DNA of 64,000 nt from Stenotrophomonas raiganjensis (SeqCode) (GTDB taxonomy: Bacteria > Pseudomonadota > Gammaproteobacteria > Xanthomonadales > Xanthomonadaceae): assembly GCF_030658505.1 (NCBI RefSeq), contig NZ_JAUTXR010000115.1, positions 20,205 to 84,204 of the forward strand. Direction: 5' to 3'. Positions 45,085 through 53,900 of this stretch are shown here, one piece after another (position 1 is the first letter of the stretch; each line of letters opens with the position of its first letter). Made by a program: the position numbers and the translations under genes. The notes beneath the pieces were generated by a model, which ran no database searches, had not been told where the DNA came from, and worked only from the letters and a program-made list of their open reading frames with translations.

Positions 45085-46135
45085 GGCCGGCATCGGCCTG
45101 CTGTGCCTGTGCCGGCAGGGCTTCGAGCCCGAGCTGGCCGGCGAGCTGCAGTTCCGCGCCGGTGAAGCCGGTTTCGCCGGTTATGCGCGCACCCAGCGCA
45201 ATGACGGCTACGTGCTGTTCATGTGCGACGAAGCCGCGGCGCTGGCACCGCGCCTGCGCTGGCGCGAACTGATCTTCGCGCGGCAGAAGCTGGTGGTGCT
45301 GGCCGAGCTGCCACAGCTGGATCCGAGCGACCGCATTACGCCGATGCTGGAGGTGCTGGCCGATGCGCCGCGCTTCGGCGACCTGTGGGTGGAACATCCC
45401 GATTCTGACGCCGGCAAGCCGTTGTCGGGCCTGGCGCGTGCCTTTGGCAATGCGTTGCGCCCGGCGCTGCGCAAGGCTGGCAAGCTCAGCGACAAGCCGA
45501 ACAACCGCCTGCCGCGCCTGCATGTGGTGTTCGTCGACGGCACCCATGCCTTCGTCTGCGTGGCCGACCCGGCCGACAGCGCGCCGTGGGCACTGGGCAT
45601 CCCGCGCCTGAAGCTGCTGCCCGAGGCCCCCTCGCGTTCGGCACTGAAGCTGGACGAAGCGCTGCTGACCCTGCTGACGCCGGAAGAACGCGAGGCACTG
45701 GCCAAGCCCGGGATGCGCGCGGCCGACCTCGGCGCCGCACCCGGCGGCTGGACCTGGGTGCTGACCCGCCAGCACATGCACGTACTGAGCATCGACAACG
45801 GCCCGCTGCGCCAGCACGTGCTGGACACCGGGCTGGTCGAGCACCTGCGCGCCGACGGTTTCCACTGGCACCCGGAACAGCCGCTGGACTGGATGGTCTG
45901 CGACATGGTCGAGCAGCCGCGCCGCGTGGCCGAACGCATGGCCACCTGGTTCCGCGAAGGCTGGTGCCGGCACGCGATCTTCAACCTGAAACTGCCGATG
46001 AAGAAGCGCTGGGACGAGACCCGGCTGTGCCTGGACCTGTTCCAGGACCAGGCCGGCAAGCCACTGGTGGTCCGCGCCAAGCAGCTCTATCACGATCGTG
46101 AAGAGATCACCGTACTGGCTTCGCCGCTGCGCTGA
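45068..46135 (+). CDS. rlmM: 23S rRNA (cytidine-2498-2'-O)-methyltransferase
   Basis: 355 aa from ATG 45068, close behind GGGGA. An N-terminal THUMP-like domain (LLCLCRQGFEPELAGELQFR) precedes an RrmJ/Rossmann methyltransferase domain with the AdoMet loop ADLGAAPGGWTWVL, DWMVCDMVEQP and FNLKLPMKKRWDE carrying the K of the K-D-K-E tetrad. YHDREEITVLASPLR at the end is typical. The start lies inside the deaminase gene. Confidence 0.95.
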   Translation: MAPVTEAGIGLLCLCRQGFEPELAGELQFRAGEAGFAGYARTQRNDGYVLFMCDEAAALAPRLRWRELIFARQKLVVLAELPQLDPSDRITPMLEVLADAPRFGDLWVEHPDSDAGKPLSGLARAFGNALRPALRKAGKLSDKPNNRLPRLHVVFVDGTHAFVCVADPADSAPWALGIPRLKLLPEAPSRSALKLDEALLTLLTPEEREALAKPGMRAADLGAAPGGWTWVLTRQHMHVLSIDNGPLRQHVLDTGLVEHLRADGFHWHPEQPLDWMVCDMVEQPRRVAERMATWFREGWCRHAIFNLKLPMKKRWDETRLCLDLFQDQAGKPLVVRAKQLYHDREEITVLASPLR

Positions 46136-46199
46136 TCCGTCATCGGCGGCACAGGTTGCCGGGAGTACGCTCCCGGTACCCTCTGGCAAGGAGCCTGTA

Positions 46200-46598
46200 A
46201 TGAGCATTCCGCGTTCCGCCGTGCTGTTGGCCGCCCTGCTGGCAACCGTGCCGGCCATGGCCCAGCACGGCCCGTCCACGCCGGCGCAGAGCCAGCCGCT
46301 GGGCCCGACCGGCGGTGCCATCCGCCAGCAGCCGCTGGGCGCCGGCCAGGTCACCGGCAGCGTCGAGATTCCGCAGCCCGCCGGCGAAGCACACGTCACC
46401 GTTCGCTCGCTGGAGCCGAGCAGCGTGATCGGCCAGTACCGCATCCGCTTCAGCGACCTCGACGTGAACGGCGATGGCTTCATCAGCCGCCAGGAAGCAC
46501 AGGCCAACCCTGCGCTGGCCGATGAATTCAATTCACTGGACCGCAGGCACCGCGGCAGGCTGCACCGTGCCGACCTGGCCGGTTGGCTGGTGGATTGA
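46200..46598 (+). CDS. Exported EF-hand protein
   Basis: 132 aa from ATG 46200 after AAGGAG. Signal peptide SAVLLAALLATVPAMAQ. A low-complexity Gln/Pro/Gly stretch is followed by one canonical calcium loop FSDLDVNGDGFISRQEAQ (D, N, D, G, I, E in place) and a weaker second one (FNSLDRRHRGRLHRADL) lacking the acidic ligands. Likely periplasmic; role unknown. Confidence 0.85.
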   Translation: MSIPRSAVLLAALLATVPAMAQHGPSTPAQSQPLGPTGGAIRQQPLGAGQVTGSVEIPQPAGEAHVTVRSLEPSSVIGQYRIRFSDLDVNGDGFISRQEAQANPALADEFNSLDRRHRGRLHRADLAGWLVD

Positions 46599-46616
46599 TC
46601 CGCCGTCGCGATCTTC

Positions 46617-46697
46617 CTCCACGCATGGCGTGGATCCATTGAATCAGCGCCGGTAACGCAGCCCGCTTTGGCCAGGTGCCAACCTTGGTTGGCACCT
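46617..46697. repeat. Two REP-like palindromes at a convergent junction
   Basis: TCCACGCATGGCGTGGA (46617-46634) and AGGTGCCAACC-TT-GGTTGGCACCT (46674-46697). The second belongs to the CC/GG-centred class also found at 13605 and 63710. Confidence 0.8.
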
Positions 46698-46719
46698 GCC
46701 AGAGCGGCCTGTATTCCGG

Positions 46720-47901
46720 TCAGACGCCGGCGGCGCGCTTCCAGAACGCCTGCACCAGCGGCGGCCATTTTCCGACACAGCCCAGCGCGCGGCCGCGGGC
46801 CAGGGTCAGGTGTATTTCGTCGTTGGAAAACAGGCGGTTGATCGCATCGAAGCTGTAAGCGGCGATGTGGTTGTCGCTGCGACGTTCGCGCGCCCAGCGC
46901 TGCAGGCGCTGCGGCGACAGGCGCGGCTGGCCGCGGCGTTCGACCGACGGCGCCAGCCACTGCTGCAGGGCGGCCACATCGCGCAGGCCCAGGTTCACGC
47001 CCTGCCCGGCCAGCGGGTGCACCACATGCGCAGCGTCGCCCAATGCCAGTACGCGGCCGGCCACGTAGTGACGCGCCAGCTGGCGGCGCAGCGGGAATGC
47101 TGCGCGCGGTGACGCCAATCGCAGCTCACCCAGGCGTGCAGCGAAGGCTCGGGTCAGCTCGCGATTGAAGGCGCCCTCGTCCAGCGCCAGCACGCGCGCG
47201 GCCTCATCCTCGGGCAGGGTCCAGACGATCGAGCTGCGGCGCTCGGCCACCGGCAGCAGCGCCAGCGGCCCGCTTGGCAGGAAGCGCTGCCAGGCCGTGG
47301 CCTGGTTGGGAAGATCGCTGTCCACATAGGCCACCACGCCACGCTGGTGGTAGTCATGCTTTTCAACCTCGATCCCGGCCAGCTGGCGCAAGGTCGATTC
47401 GGCACCGTCGGCGGCCACCGCCAACGACGCTTCGAGGCGACGCCCATCGTCCAGGCGCAGGCGCACGCCGTCGTCGTCCTGCTCCAGCGCGTCCACCCGT
47501 GCCGGGCAGTGCAGCTGCACGCCCGCCGCGGGCAGCGCCGCCCACAGGCGATCCTGCAGCAGGCCGTTCTCGACGATGTAGCCCAGCTCGCGCCGACCGA
47601 AGCGGTCGGCGTCGAACAGCAGATCCTCGCCACCGGCAGCGTCCCACACCTGCATGCGCCGGTAGGGCCAGGCACGCGCTTGGCAAATCGCCGGCCACAC
47701 GCCGAGGCGGTTCAGCAGCTGCACGTTGTCAGCGGCGAAGGCGAACACGCGCAGGTCCGGCTGTGCAGCCTGCCACGGCGCCGGCTCGCGGCCTTCCACC
47801 AGCGCGACCGACAGCCCGGCGTCGGCCAGCGCCAGCGCGCACGCGGCACCGACCACGCCGCCGCCGACGATGGCCACATCCAGGCGCGCGCGGCGGTTCA
47901 T
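46720..47901 (-). CDS. UbiH/UbiI-family FAD monooxygenase (second copy)
   Basis: 393 aa. It has the FAD loop DVAIVGGGVVGAACALALAD, DGAESTLRQLAGI as the DG motif and VLALGDAAHVVHPLAGQGVN, the second FAD motif of ubiquinone hydroxylases. Its ATG (47899-47901) overlaps the stop of the adjacent ubiH-like gene, so the two are coupled. Likely carries out another aromatic hydroxylation in ubiquinone synthesis (UbiI/VisC-like or UbiF-like); which carbon is not decidable. Confidence 0.9.
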   Translation of the reverse strand: MNRRARLDVAIVGGGVVGAACALALADAGLSVALVEGREPAPWQAAQPDLRVFAFAADNVQLLNRLGVWPAICQARAWPYRRMQVWDAAGGEDLLFDADRFGRRELGYIVENGLLQDRLWAALPAAGVQLHCPARVDALEQDDDGVRLRLDDGRRLEASLAVAADGAESTLRQLAGIEVEKHDYHQRGVVAYVDSDLPNQATAWQRFLPSGPLALLPVAERRSSIVWTLPEDEAARVLALDEGAFNRELTRAFAARLGELRLASPRAAFPLRRQLARHYVAGRVLALGDAAHVVHPLAGQGVNLGLRDVAALQQWLAPSVERRGQPRLSPQRLQRWARERRSDNHIAAYSFDAINRLFSNDEIHLTLARGRALGCVGKWPPLVQAFWKRAAGV

Positions 47902-49106
47902 GCGGCCTCTCCACGGCACAGGCGCGGCACTTCGCCACGGAAGCCCATCGCGCCACCGACCAGCATCGACTGCACCGAGGCACGTTGTGCGGCCACCAGG
48001 CCGAGACTGCGCAGCGGCCGCATCAGCGGTGCCGGGTTGCTGGTCAGCCGCGCCAGGCCGCCGGAGAACGCCACTGTCTGCCGGCGGTCTTCCTCGCGGC
48101 GCGCGGCATAGGCCTGCAGCAGTGCATCGCTGCCGGCATCGTCCGGCGCGTCCTCCAGCAGTTCGGCCAGGGTCAGCGCATCACGCAGGCCCAGGTTGAA
48201 GCCCTGCGCGCCGAGCGGATGGATGGTCTGCGCGGCATTGCCCAGCAGCACCGCACGTTCGCCGGCCAGCGCGCGGGCCAGCACCTGGATGAGCGGATAG
48301 GCACTGCGCGGGCCGGAGTCGAGCAGGCGGCCGGCACGCCAGCCGATCGCATTCTGCAAGCGTTGCAGCCAGGCCGCGTCGTCCAGCGCCATCACGGCAT
48401 CAGCCTGGTCGCGCGCCACACCATGCACGGTGCCGAAGTGACGGTCGCCACGCGGCAGCAGGGCGGTCGGGCCGGTATCGGTGAACCGCTCCCAGGCGGT
48501 GCCGTCCGGTGCGCGCTGGCTGCGCACGCGGGCCACGAACAGGGTCTGCTGGAAATCATGGCGGTCGACCTCGATGCCCAGCGCGCCACGCACGCCGCTG
48601 GTGGTGCCATCGGCCCCCACCACCAGCCGTGCCAGCAGCACGCGTTCGCCAGCCTCGTCAGCCACCCGCACCTGGCGGAAGCCGTCGACCACCTCACCCA
48701 GTCCCACGAACCGCATCGGCCGGTAGCGGCGCAGGCGCGGCAGTTCCTGAAGCCGCGCTTCCAGCGCCTGGCCGAAATCACGCGCGACCACCACCTGGCC
48801 GAACCACGGCCGGTCGTAATCGGCCGCCTCGAGCTGTACGCGGCCGAAATCACCGGCACGGCTGACGTGGATGCGACGGATCGGGCCCGGTGCCATCGCC
48901 AGCTTCTGCATCACCCCCAGCGCGGTCAGCGCATTGACCGTGGCCGCAGCGAAACTGAGGTTGCGCTGGTCGAACACCGCCGGCAGCTCGCCGGCCGGGC
49001 TGGCCTCGAGCAGGCCCACGTCGCGACCCAGGCGGTCCAGGGCAATGGCCAGGCTGGCGCCCACCAGGCCACCACCGACAATCAGCACGTCATGTCGTTC
49101 ACTCAT
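47898..49106 (-). CDS. ubiH: 2-octaprenyl-6-methoxyphenol hydroxylase-like monooxygenase
   Basis: 402 aa from ATG 49104-49106. FAD loop VLIVGGGLVGASLAIALDRL, DG motif VVGADGTTSGVRGALGI and AVLLGNAAQTIHPLGAQGFN. The N of GNAA replaces the usual D, as in some UbiH proteins, and NLGLRDALTLAELLEDA follows. First of the tandem ubi pair. Assignment as UbiH rather than UbiI rests on similarity patterns and gene order. Confidence 0.88.
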   Translation of the reverse strand: MSERHDVLIVGGGLVGASLAIALDRLGRDVGLLEASPAGELPAVFDQRNLSFAAATVNALTALGVMQKLAMAPGPIRRIHVSRAGDFGRVQLEAADYDRPWFGQVVVARDFGQALEARLQELPRLRRYRPMRFVGLGEVVDGFRQVRVADEAGERVLLARLVVGADGTTSGVRGALGIEVDRHDFQQTLFVARVRSQRAPDGTAWERFTDTGPTALLPRGDRHFGTVHGVARDQADAVMALDDAAWLQRLQNAIGWRAGRLLDSGPRSAYPLIQVLARALAGERAVLLGNAAQTIHPLGAQGFNLGLRDALTLAELLEDAPDDAGSDALLQAYAARREEDRRQTVAFSGGLARLTSNPAPLMRPLRSLGLVAAQRASVQSMLVGGAMGFRGEVPRLCRGEAA

Positions 49107-49177
49107 GTGTTCATGATACGCGCTCGCCCCGGCTGTACGCCGAACGGGGCGCGCCTGCGCCAACCCGCGCGGCGGGC

Positions 49178-49183
49178 TAGAAT
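49178..49183 (+). promoter_or_regulatory. Putative -10 of the btuM operon
   Basis: TAGAAT lies 31 bp before the btuM ATG in the 107-bp divergent gap with ubiH. No good -35 is visible. The gap also holds a GC hairpin (CGCCCCG...CGGGGCG, 49124-49149), but no cobalamin-riboswitch-sized leader fits. Confidence 0.45.
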
Positions 49184-49213
49184 GAAACCTGAATCCGCTC
49201 CGGGCCCGCTGCC

Positions 49214-49798
49214 ATGTCCGCCACCGCCAACCGCGCCTTCGTCCTGTCCGTACTCGTGCTGTTGCTGGCGGCGACCCGGGTCAACCACTTCGCGGCGATC
49301 CCCGATGCCTCCTGGGCCGTGTTCTTCATCGGCGGCTTCTACCTGGCCGGCTGGACCCGCTGGGCGTTCCCGCTGCTGATGCTGTTCGCCGTGCTGGTGG
49401 ACTGGATCGTGATCCGCAGCAGCGGCCTGGACTTCTGGCAGCACTACTGCGTGTCGCCGGGCTACTGGCTGCTGCTGCCCGCCTATTTCTCGCTGTGGGC
49501 CGGCGGCATGCTGCTGGGCCGCAACTACCAGAGCGCGCGCTGGCCGGTACTGGCCAAGGGCGCGCTGCTGCTGGTCGCCTCGGTGGCGGTCTGCCACCTG
49601 CTGGCGCAGGGGGGGTTCTACTGGACCAGCCGCAACGTGGCCGAACCGACCCTGGCCGGCTGGGCACAGAACTACGCGCAGTGGTTCGGACCGTACCTGC
49701 GCACCACTGCGATCTACGTGGCGCTGGCCGCTGCCCTGCAGCTGGCCGTGGAGCAGGTGCTGAAGCTCCAGCAGGCCCGCCGCGATATCCGCCACTGA
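49214..49798 (+). CDS. btuM: Vitamin B12 transporter BtuM-like (solitary ECF S-component)
   Basis: 194 aa with about six hydrophobic segments (FVLSVLVLLLAATRV, WAVFFIGGFYLAGWTRWAF, LLMLFAVLVDWIVI, YWLLLPAYFSLWAGGMLLG, ALLLVASVAVCHLLAQGG, TTAIYVALAAALQLAVEQVL). BtuM proteins are stand-alone S-component homologues that bind cobalamin through a conserved Cys near residue 80; here Cys79 lies in DFWQHYCVSPGYWLL at the expected place. The next gene, 8 nt on, is a PduO-type cobalamin adenosyltransferase, which supports the call. Confidence 0.82.
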   Translation: MSATANRAFVLSVLVLLLAATRVNHFAAIPDASWAVFFIGGFYLAGWTRWAFPLLMLFAVLVDWIVIRSSGLDFWQHYCVSPGYWLLLPAYFSLWAGGMLLGRNYQSARWPVLAKGALLLVASVAVCHLLAQGGFYWTSRNVAEPTLAGWAQNYAQWFGPYLRTTAIYVALAAALQLAVEQVLKLQQARRDIRH

Positions 49799-49806
49799 GC
49801 CGCGCC

Positions 49807-50361
49807 ATGGGTCATCGCCTCTCGCGCATCTACACCCGCACCGGCGACGACGGCAGTACCGGCCTCGGTGACGGCCAGCGCGTCGCCAAGGATGACGCCC
49901 GTGTGGCCTCCTACGGCACGGTGGACGAGGCCAACGCCGCGCTCGGCCTGCTGCTGGCGGCAGCATTGCCCGACGACGTGCGCACGCTGGTCGTGCACCT
50001 GCAGCACCAGCTGTTCGATCTCGGCGCCGAGCTGTGCATCCCCGGCCATGCCGCGATCCACGCCGCTGACGTCTCGGCGCTGGAACAACAGCTGGACCAC
50101 TACAACGCCAGCCTGCCGATGCTGAAGGAATTCATCCTGCCCGCTGGCGGCGAAGCGGCCGCCCGCTGCCACCTGGCCCGCACCATCGTCCGCCGCGCCG
50201 AGCGCGAGACGGTCACCCTGGCCCGCCACGAGGCTGTGCGCAGCGAAGCGCTGCAGTACCTCAACCGGCTGTCCGACCTGTTGTTCGTGCTGGCCCGGGT
50301 ACTGGCCCGTGCCGACGGCCAGGGCGAGGCGCTGTGGCAGCCACAGCAGCGCCAGCGCTGA
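49807..50361 (+). CDS. Cob(I)alamin adenosyltransferase, PduO type
   Basis: Transfers the adenosyl group of ATP to cob(I)alamin. 184 aa from ATG 49807. The N-terminal ATP motif YTRTGDDGSTGLGDGQRVAK, then VASYGTVDEANAALGLLLA, and the C-terminal RTIVRRAERETVTLA and LQYLNRLSDLLFVLAR define the family. It follows btuM by 8 nt and precedes the HDAC-like gene by 9 nt. Confidence 0.95.
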   Translation: MGHRLSRIYTRTGDDGSTGLGDGQRVAKDDARVASYGTVDEANAALGLLLAAALPDDVRTLVVHLQHQLFDLGAELCIPGHAAIHAADVSALEQQLDHYNASLPMLKEFILPAGGEAAARCHLARTIVRRAERETVTLARHEAVRSEALQYLNRLSDLLFVLARVLARADGQGEALWQPQQRQR

Positions 50362-50370
50362 GGCGGCGCG

Positions 50371-51309
50371 ATGCTGGTCTTCACCCATCCCTCCTGCCTG
50401 CTGCACGACCCCGGTCCCGGCCATCCGGAGTGCCCGCAACGCCTGCAGCATGTGCTCGACGCACTGCAGGCGGCCTTTCCCGGCCAGCTGGACTGGCGCG
50501 AAGCACCGCCGGCCAAGTTCGGCGAGCTGACCCGGGTCCACGACAGTGCCCTGCTCGACTTCGTGCTGCAGCCACAGACCGTGCCGCTGCGCCAGCTGGA
50601 CATGGACACCTGGACCTCGCCGGGCTCGGCCGGCGCCGCCGTGCACGCCGCCGGCGCCGGCGTGGCCGCGGTCGATGCGGTGATGCTGGGCGACGACCCT
50701 GTGGCCTTCTGCGCCGTGCGCCCGCCCGGCCACCACGCCACCAGCAGCACCGCGATGGGCTTCTGCCTGCTCAACAACATCGCCATCGCCGCTGCCTACG
50801 CCCGTGACCGCCACGGCCTGGAGCGGATCGCGGTGGTCGACTTCGACGTGCACCACGGCAACGGCACCCAGGACATCTTCCAGCACGATGCCCGCGTCTC
50901 GTACTACAGCACCCACCAGGCCGGCCTGTTCCCCAACTCGGGCCTGCGCCGCGACCGCGGTGCCGGCAACCTGATGAACATCCTGCTGCCGCCCGGCAGT
51001 GGGGGATTCCGCTTCCGCAATGTCTGGGCCGACGAGATGCTACCGGCCATCGACGACTTCCGCCCGCAGCTGCTGCTGATCTCGGCCGGCTTCGACGCCC
51101 ACCTGCGCGACCCGCAGGCCGACCTGATGCTGGAGACCGACGATTTCGCCTGGATCACCCGTGAACTGCACGCGCTGGCGCGTCGTCACGCGGCAGGCCG
51201 TGTGGTGTCGATGCTGGAGGGCGGCTACGACCTGCAGGCCCTCGCCGAGTGCAGCGTGGCCCACCTCCAGGCCCTGATGTCACCGGCTTCCAGCGCCGCC
51301 GCCGGATGA
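50371..51309 (+). CDS. Histone-deacetylase-family amidohydrolase
   Basis: 312 aa of the zinc-dependent HDAC/acetoin-utilisation/acetylpolyamine amidohydrolase superfamily. Seen: HPECPQRLQHVLDAL, RPPGHHATSSTAMGFCLLNN with the tandem catalytic His, VVDFDVHHGNGTQDIF with the zinc ligands Asp and His, LISAGFDAHLRDPQ with the other Asp, and EGGYDLQALAE. Natural substrate is unknown. It overlaps the lptD start by 4 nt. Confidence 0.93.
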   Translation: MLVFTHPSCLLHDPGPGHPECPQRLQHVLDALQAAFPGQLDWREAPPAKFGELTRVHDSALLDFVLQPQTVPLRQLDMDTWTSPGSAGAAVHAAGAGVAAVDAVMLGDDPVAFCAVRPPGHHATSSTAMGFCLLNNIAIAAAYARDRHGLERIAVVDFDVHHGNGTQDIFQHDARVSYYSTHQAGLFPNSGLRRDRGAGNLMNILLPPGSGGFRFRNVWADEMLPAIDDFRPQLLLISAGFDAHLRDPQADLMLETDDFAWITRELHALARRHAAGRVVSMLEGGYDLQALAECSVAHLQALMSPASSAAAG

Positions 51310-53900
51310 ACCCGAACCGGCACCCCGGGGCGCCCTTCATTGCCCCTATGCAAGGGATGGGGCAAGCTACCGTCCGTTTTCGCCCGAATCCGAACCGCGT
51401 GCGCCGAGCCCTCCGCCTGCTTCCCCTGCCTCTGAGCATCGCCATCTGCCTGCCGGCAATGGCCGATGAAAAGCCGCTCAACTGGGGCCTGTGCCCGGCT
51501 ACCGACGTGATTCCCGCGTTCACCGATGCGCCCACCCCGGTCCCGGGGCAGGACAAGGCCGCCGCCAGCGCTGCGCGCGAGCAGCAGCCGACCGACATCG
51601 AGGGCGACCAGCTGCTGGGCACGACCACCGTGCCGCAGTACGAAGGCAACGTGGCCCTGCGCCGAGGCGACCAGTTCGTCGGCACCGACAAGCTCAGCTT
51701 CGATACCGAGAGCGGCAACTACATCGCCGACGGCAATGTCCGCTACCAGGACTCCTCGATCCGCATGGTCGCCAAGCGCGCCGAGGGCAACCAGGAAAGC
51801 GACACCCACAAGATCACCGACATCAAGTACCAGCTGGTGTCGCGCCGCGGCAACGGCGATGCCGAGTCGGTCGACCTGCAGGGCGCGGTCGGCCAGATGC
51901 ACCGCTCCACCTACACCACCTGCGACCCCTCGCAGCCGGTGTGGAAGCTGTCGGCGCCGCAGATCGAAGTGGACAACGACGAAGGCTTCGGCACCGCCCG
52001 CAATGCGGTGCTGCGCATCGGCAAGGTGCCGGTCCTGTGGGCGCCCTACTTCAAGTTCCCGATCGATGACCGCCGCAAGACCGGCCTGCTGTTCCCGCAG
52101 CTGGGCATGTCCGGGCGCAACGGCTTCGACTACGCCCAGCCGATCTACTTCAACCTGGCGCCGAACTACGACGACACGCTGACCCCGCGCTACATGAGCC
52201 GGCGCGGCCTGCTGCTCGACAACGAGTTCCGCTACCTCTACAACGGCGGCCGCGGCGAGGTGTTGACCTCGTTCATGCCCAACGACCGCCTGCGTGACCG
52301 CGACCGCGGCCGCGTGATGTTTTCCGGTTACCACAACGTGGACGACCACTGGCAGGCCCGCGCCAACCTGGCCTGGGTCAGCGACGAGCGCTATGTCGAG
52401 GATTTCGCCAACCGCCTGGTGGGGGTGACCGCGTCCAACCTGCAGAGCACGGTGGGCCTGTATGGCACCGGCACGAACTGGACGGCCGGCATCATGGCCG
52501 ACCGCTGGCAGCTGACCGACTACACGCTCGACGAGCGCGCCCTGCCCTACAACCGCCAGCCGCGCCTGTACTTCAACTGGGACAAGCCGGTCCGGCCCTG
52601 GCTGGAAGCCGGCATCTACGCCGAAGCGGTGCGCTTCACCCACGACGACATCAACTTCAAGAACGCCGTCGGCACCGGTAAGGATCTGCAGTACACCCGC
52701 AACGGAGTGCAGTGGACCGACGGCGTCGGTGTCAGCGGCGGTTCGCGATTGGACGTGAAGCCGTATGTGTCATTCCCTATCAGCGGCGCGGCCTGGTATG
52801 TGACCCCGACCCTGGCCTACCGTTACACCGCCTATCAGCTGGACCGTGGCCTGGTGGATGGTGTGAGAGGCATCCAGGCCCAGATCCTGAGTTCGCAGGG
52901 CATCGACCCGAACACGGCCACGCCCGAGCAGCTGCGCGGCAATACCTCGCCCAGCCGCAGCCTGCCGATCGGCAGCATCGACGCCGGCCTGTTCTTCGAC
53001 CGCGAAACCAGCATCCGCGGCAAGTCCTTCCTGCAGACCCTGGAACCGCGCCTGTTCTACCTGCGCACGCCGTACCGCAACCAGGACGAGCTGCCGATCT
53101 TCGATACCCGTGACTTCACCTTCAGCTGGGGCCAGCTGTTCCGCGACTCGCGCTACACCGGCGCCGACCGCCAGAACGACGCCAACCAGCTGACCCTGGC
53201 GGTGAGCACCCGGTTCATCGACCAGACCACCGGCAAGGAACGTTTCTCGGCCTCGATCGGCCAGATCCAGTACTTCGATGAGTCGCGGGTGACCACCACC
53301 CCCGGCGGCGCCCCGGTGGAAAAGGGCAAGTCGGCCTGGATCGCCGACGGCAACTACATGATCAACGACCGCTGGACCCTGGGCGCCACCTACCAGTGGG
53401 ACCCGAAGTACAAGCGCGAGGATCTGGCCAGCGTCCGCGCCCGTTACCTGATGCCCAACGATGGCGTGGTCAACCTGAGCTACCGCTACCGCATCAATGC
53501 CGGTGCTCTGCCCGGTGCCAACAAGCATGACCGCACCCTGCTGGAGCAGGCCGACCTGTCGTTCCTGTACCCGCTGAATGCGCGTTGGAGCCTGGTCGGC
53601 CGCTATTACTACTCGCTGCAGGACAAGGAGCCGCTGGAAATCATCGGCGGCGTGCAGTGGGACAGCTGCTGCCTGGCCGTGCGCGTGGTCGGCCGCCGCT
53701 ACGTCCGCAACCGCGAGGGCGAGATGAACAACTCCATCCAGGTGGAGTTCGTTCTCAAGGGCCTGAGCTCCATCGGCCAGGACACGGACCGCACCCTGCG
53801 CCGTGCTATCCTCGGCTACAACCGCGACGACCTCTATCTCGTGCCGCCCAGCAACACCGGCGCGACCCGCGATGACTACGATCCGAATCTGATCCCATGA
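51306..53900 (+). CDS. lptD: LPS-assembly protein LptD
   Basis: Outer-membrane beta-barrel that inserts LPS at the cell surface with LptE. 864 aa from ATG 51306 (overlapping the previous stop); ATGs at 51348 and 51357 are alternatives and would place the signal peptide (RLLPLPLSIAICLPAMA) nearer the start. An N-terminal OstA/LptA-like beta-jellyroll is followed by the barrel. The cysteines of the essential disulfides are in place: NWGLCP, TTCDPSQP and the adjacent pair in WDSCCLAVRV. surA follows directly. Confidence 0.95.
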   Translation: MNPNRHPGAPFIAPMQGMGQATVRFRPNPNRVRRALRLLPLPLSIAICLPAMADEKPLNWGLCPATDVIPAFTDAPTPVPGQDKAAASAAREQQPTDIEGDQLLGTTTVPQYEGNVALRRGDQFVGTDKLSFDTESGNYIADGNVRYQDSSIRMVAKRAEGNQESDTHKITDIKYQLVSRRGNGDAESVDLQGAVGQMHRSTYTTCDPSQPVWKLSAPQIEVDNDEGFGTARNAVLRIGKVPVLWAPYFKFPIDDRRKTGLLFPQLGMSGRNGFDYAQPIYFNLAPNYDDTLTPRYMSRRGLLLDNEFRYLYNGGRGEVLTSFMPNDRLRDRDRGRVMFSGYHNVDDHWQARANLAWVSDERYVEDFANRLVGVTASNLQSTVGLYGTGTNWTAGIMADRWQLTDYTLDERALPYNRQPRLYFNWDKPVRPWLEAGIYAEAVRFTHDDINFKNAVGTGKDLQYTRNGVQWTDGVGVSGGSRLDVKPYVSFPISGAAWYVTPTLAYRYTAYQLDRGLVDGVRGIQAQILSSQGIDPNTATPEQLRGNTSPSRSLPIGSIDAGLFFDRETSIRGKSFLQTLEPRLFYLRTPYRNQDELPIFDTRDFTFSWGQLFRDSRYTGADRQNDANQLTLAVSTRFIDQTTGKERFSASIGQIQYFDESRVTTTPGGAPVEKGKSAWIADGNYMINDRWTLGATYQWDPKYKREDLASVRARYLMPNDGVVNLSYRYRINAGALPGANKHDRTLLEQADLSFLYPLNARWSLVGRYYYSLQDKEPLEIIGGVQWDSCCLAVRVVGRRYVRNREGEMNNSIQVEFVLKGLSSIGQDTDRTLRRAILGYNRDDLYLVPPSNTGATRDDYDPNLIP

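Noticed and set aside
49107..49213. Cobalamin riboswitch upstream of btuM
   Set aside because: The gap to ubiH is only 107 bp, of which about 30 bp remain after the -10 box; a B12 riboswitch needs roughly 200 nt and its B12-box was not found.
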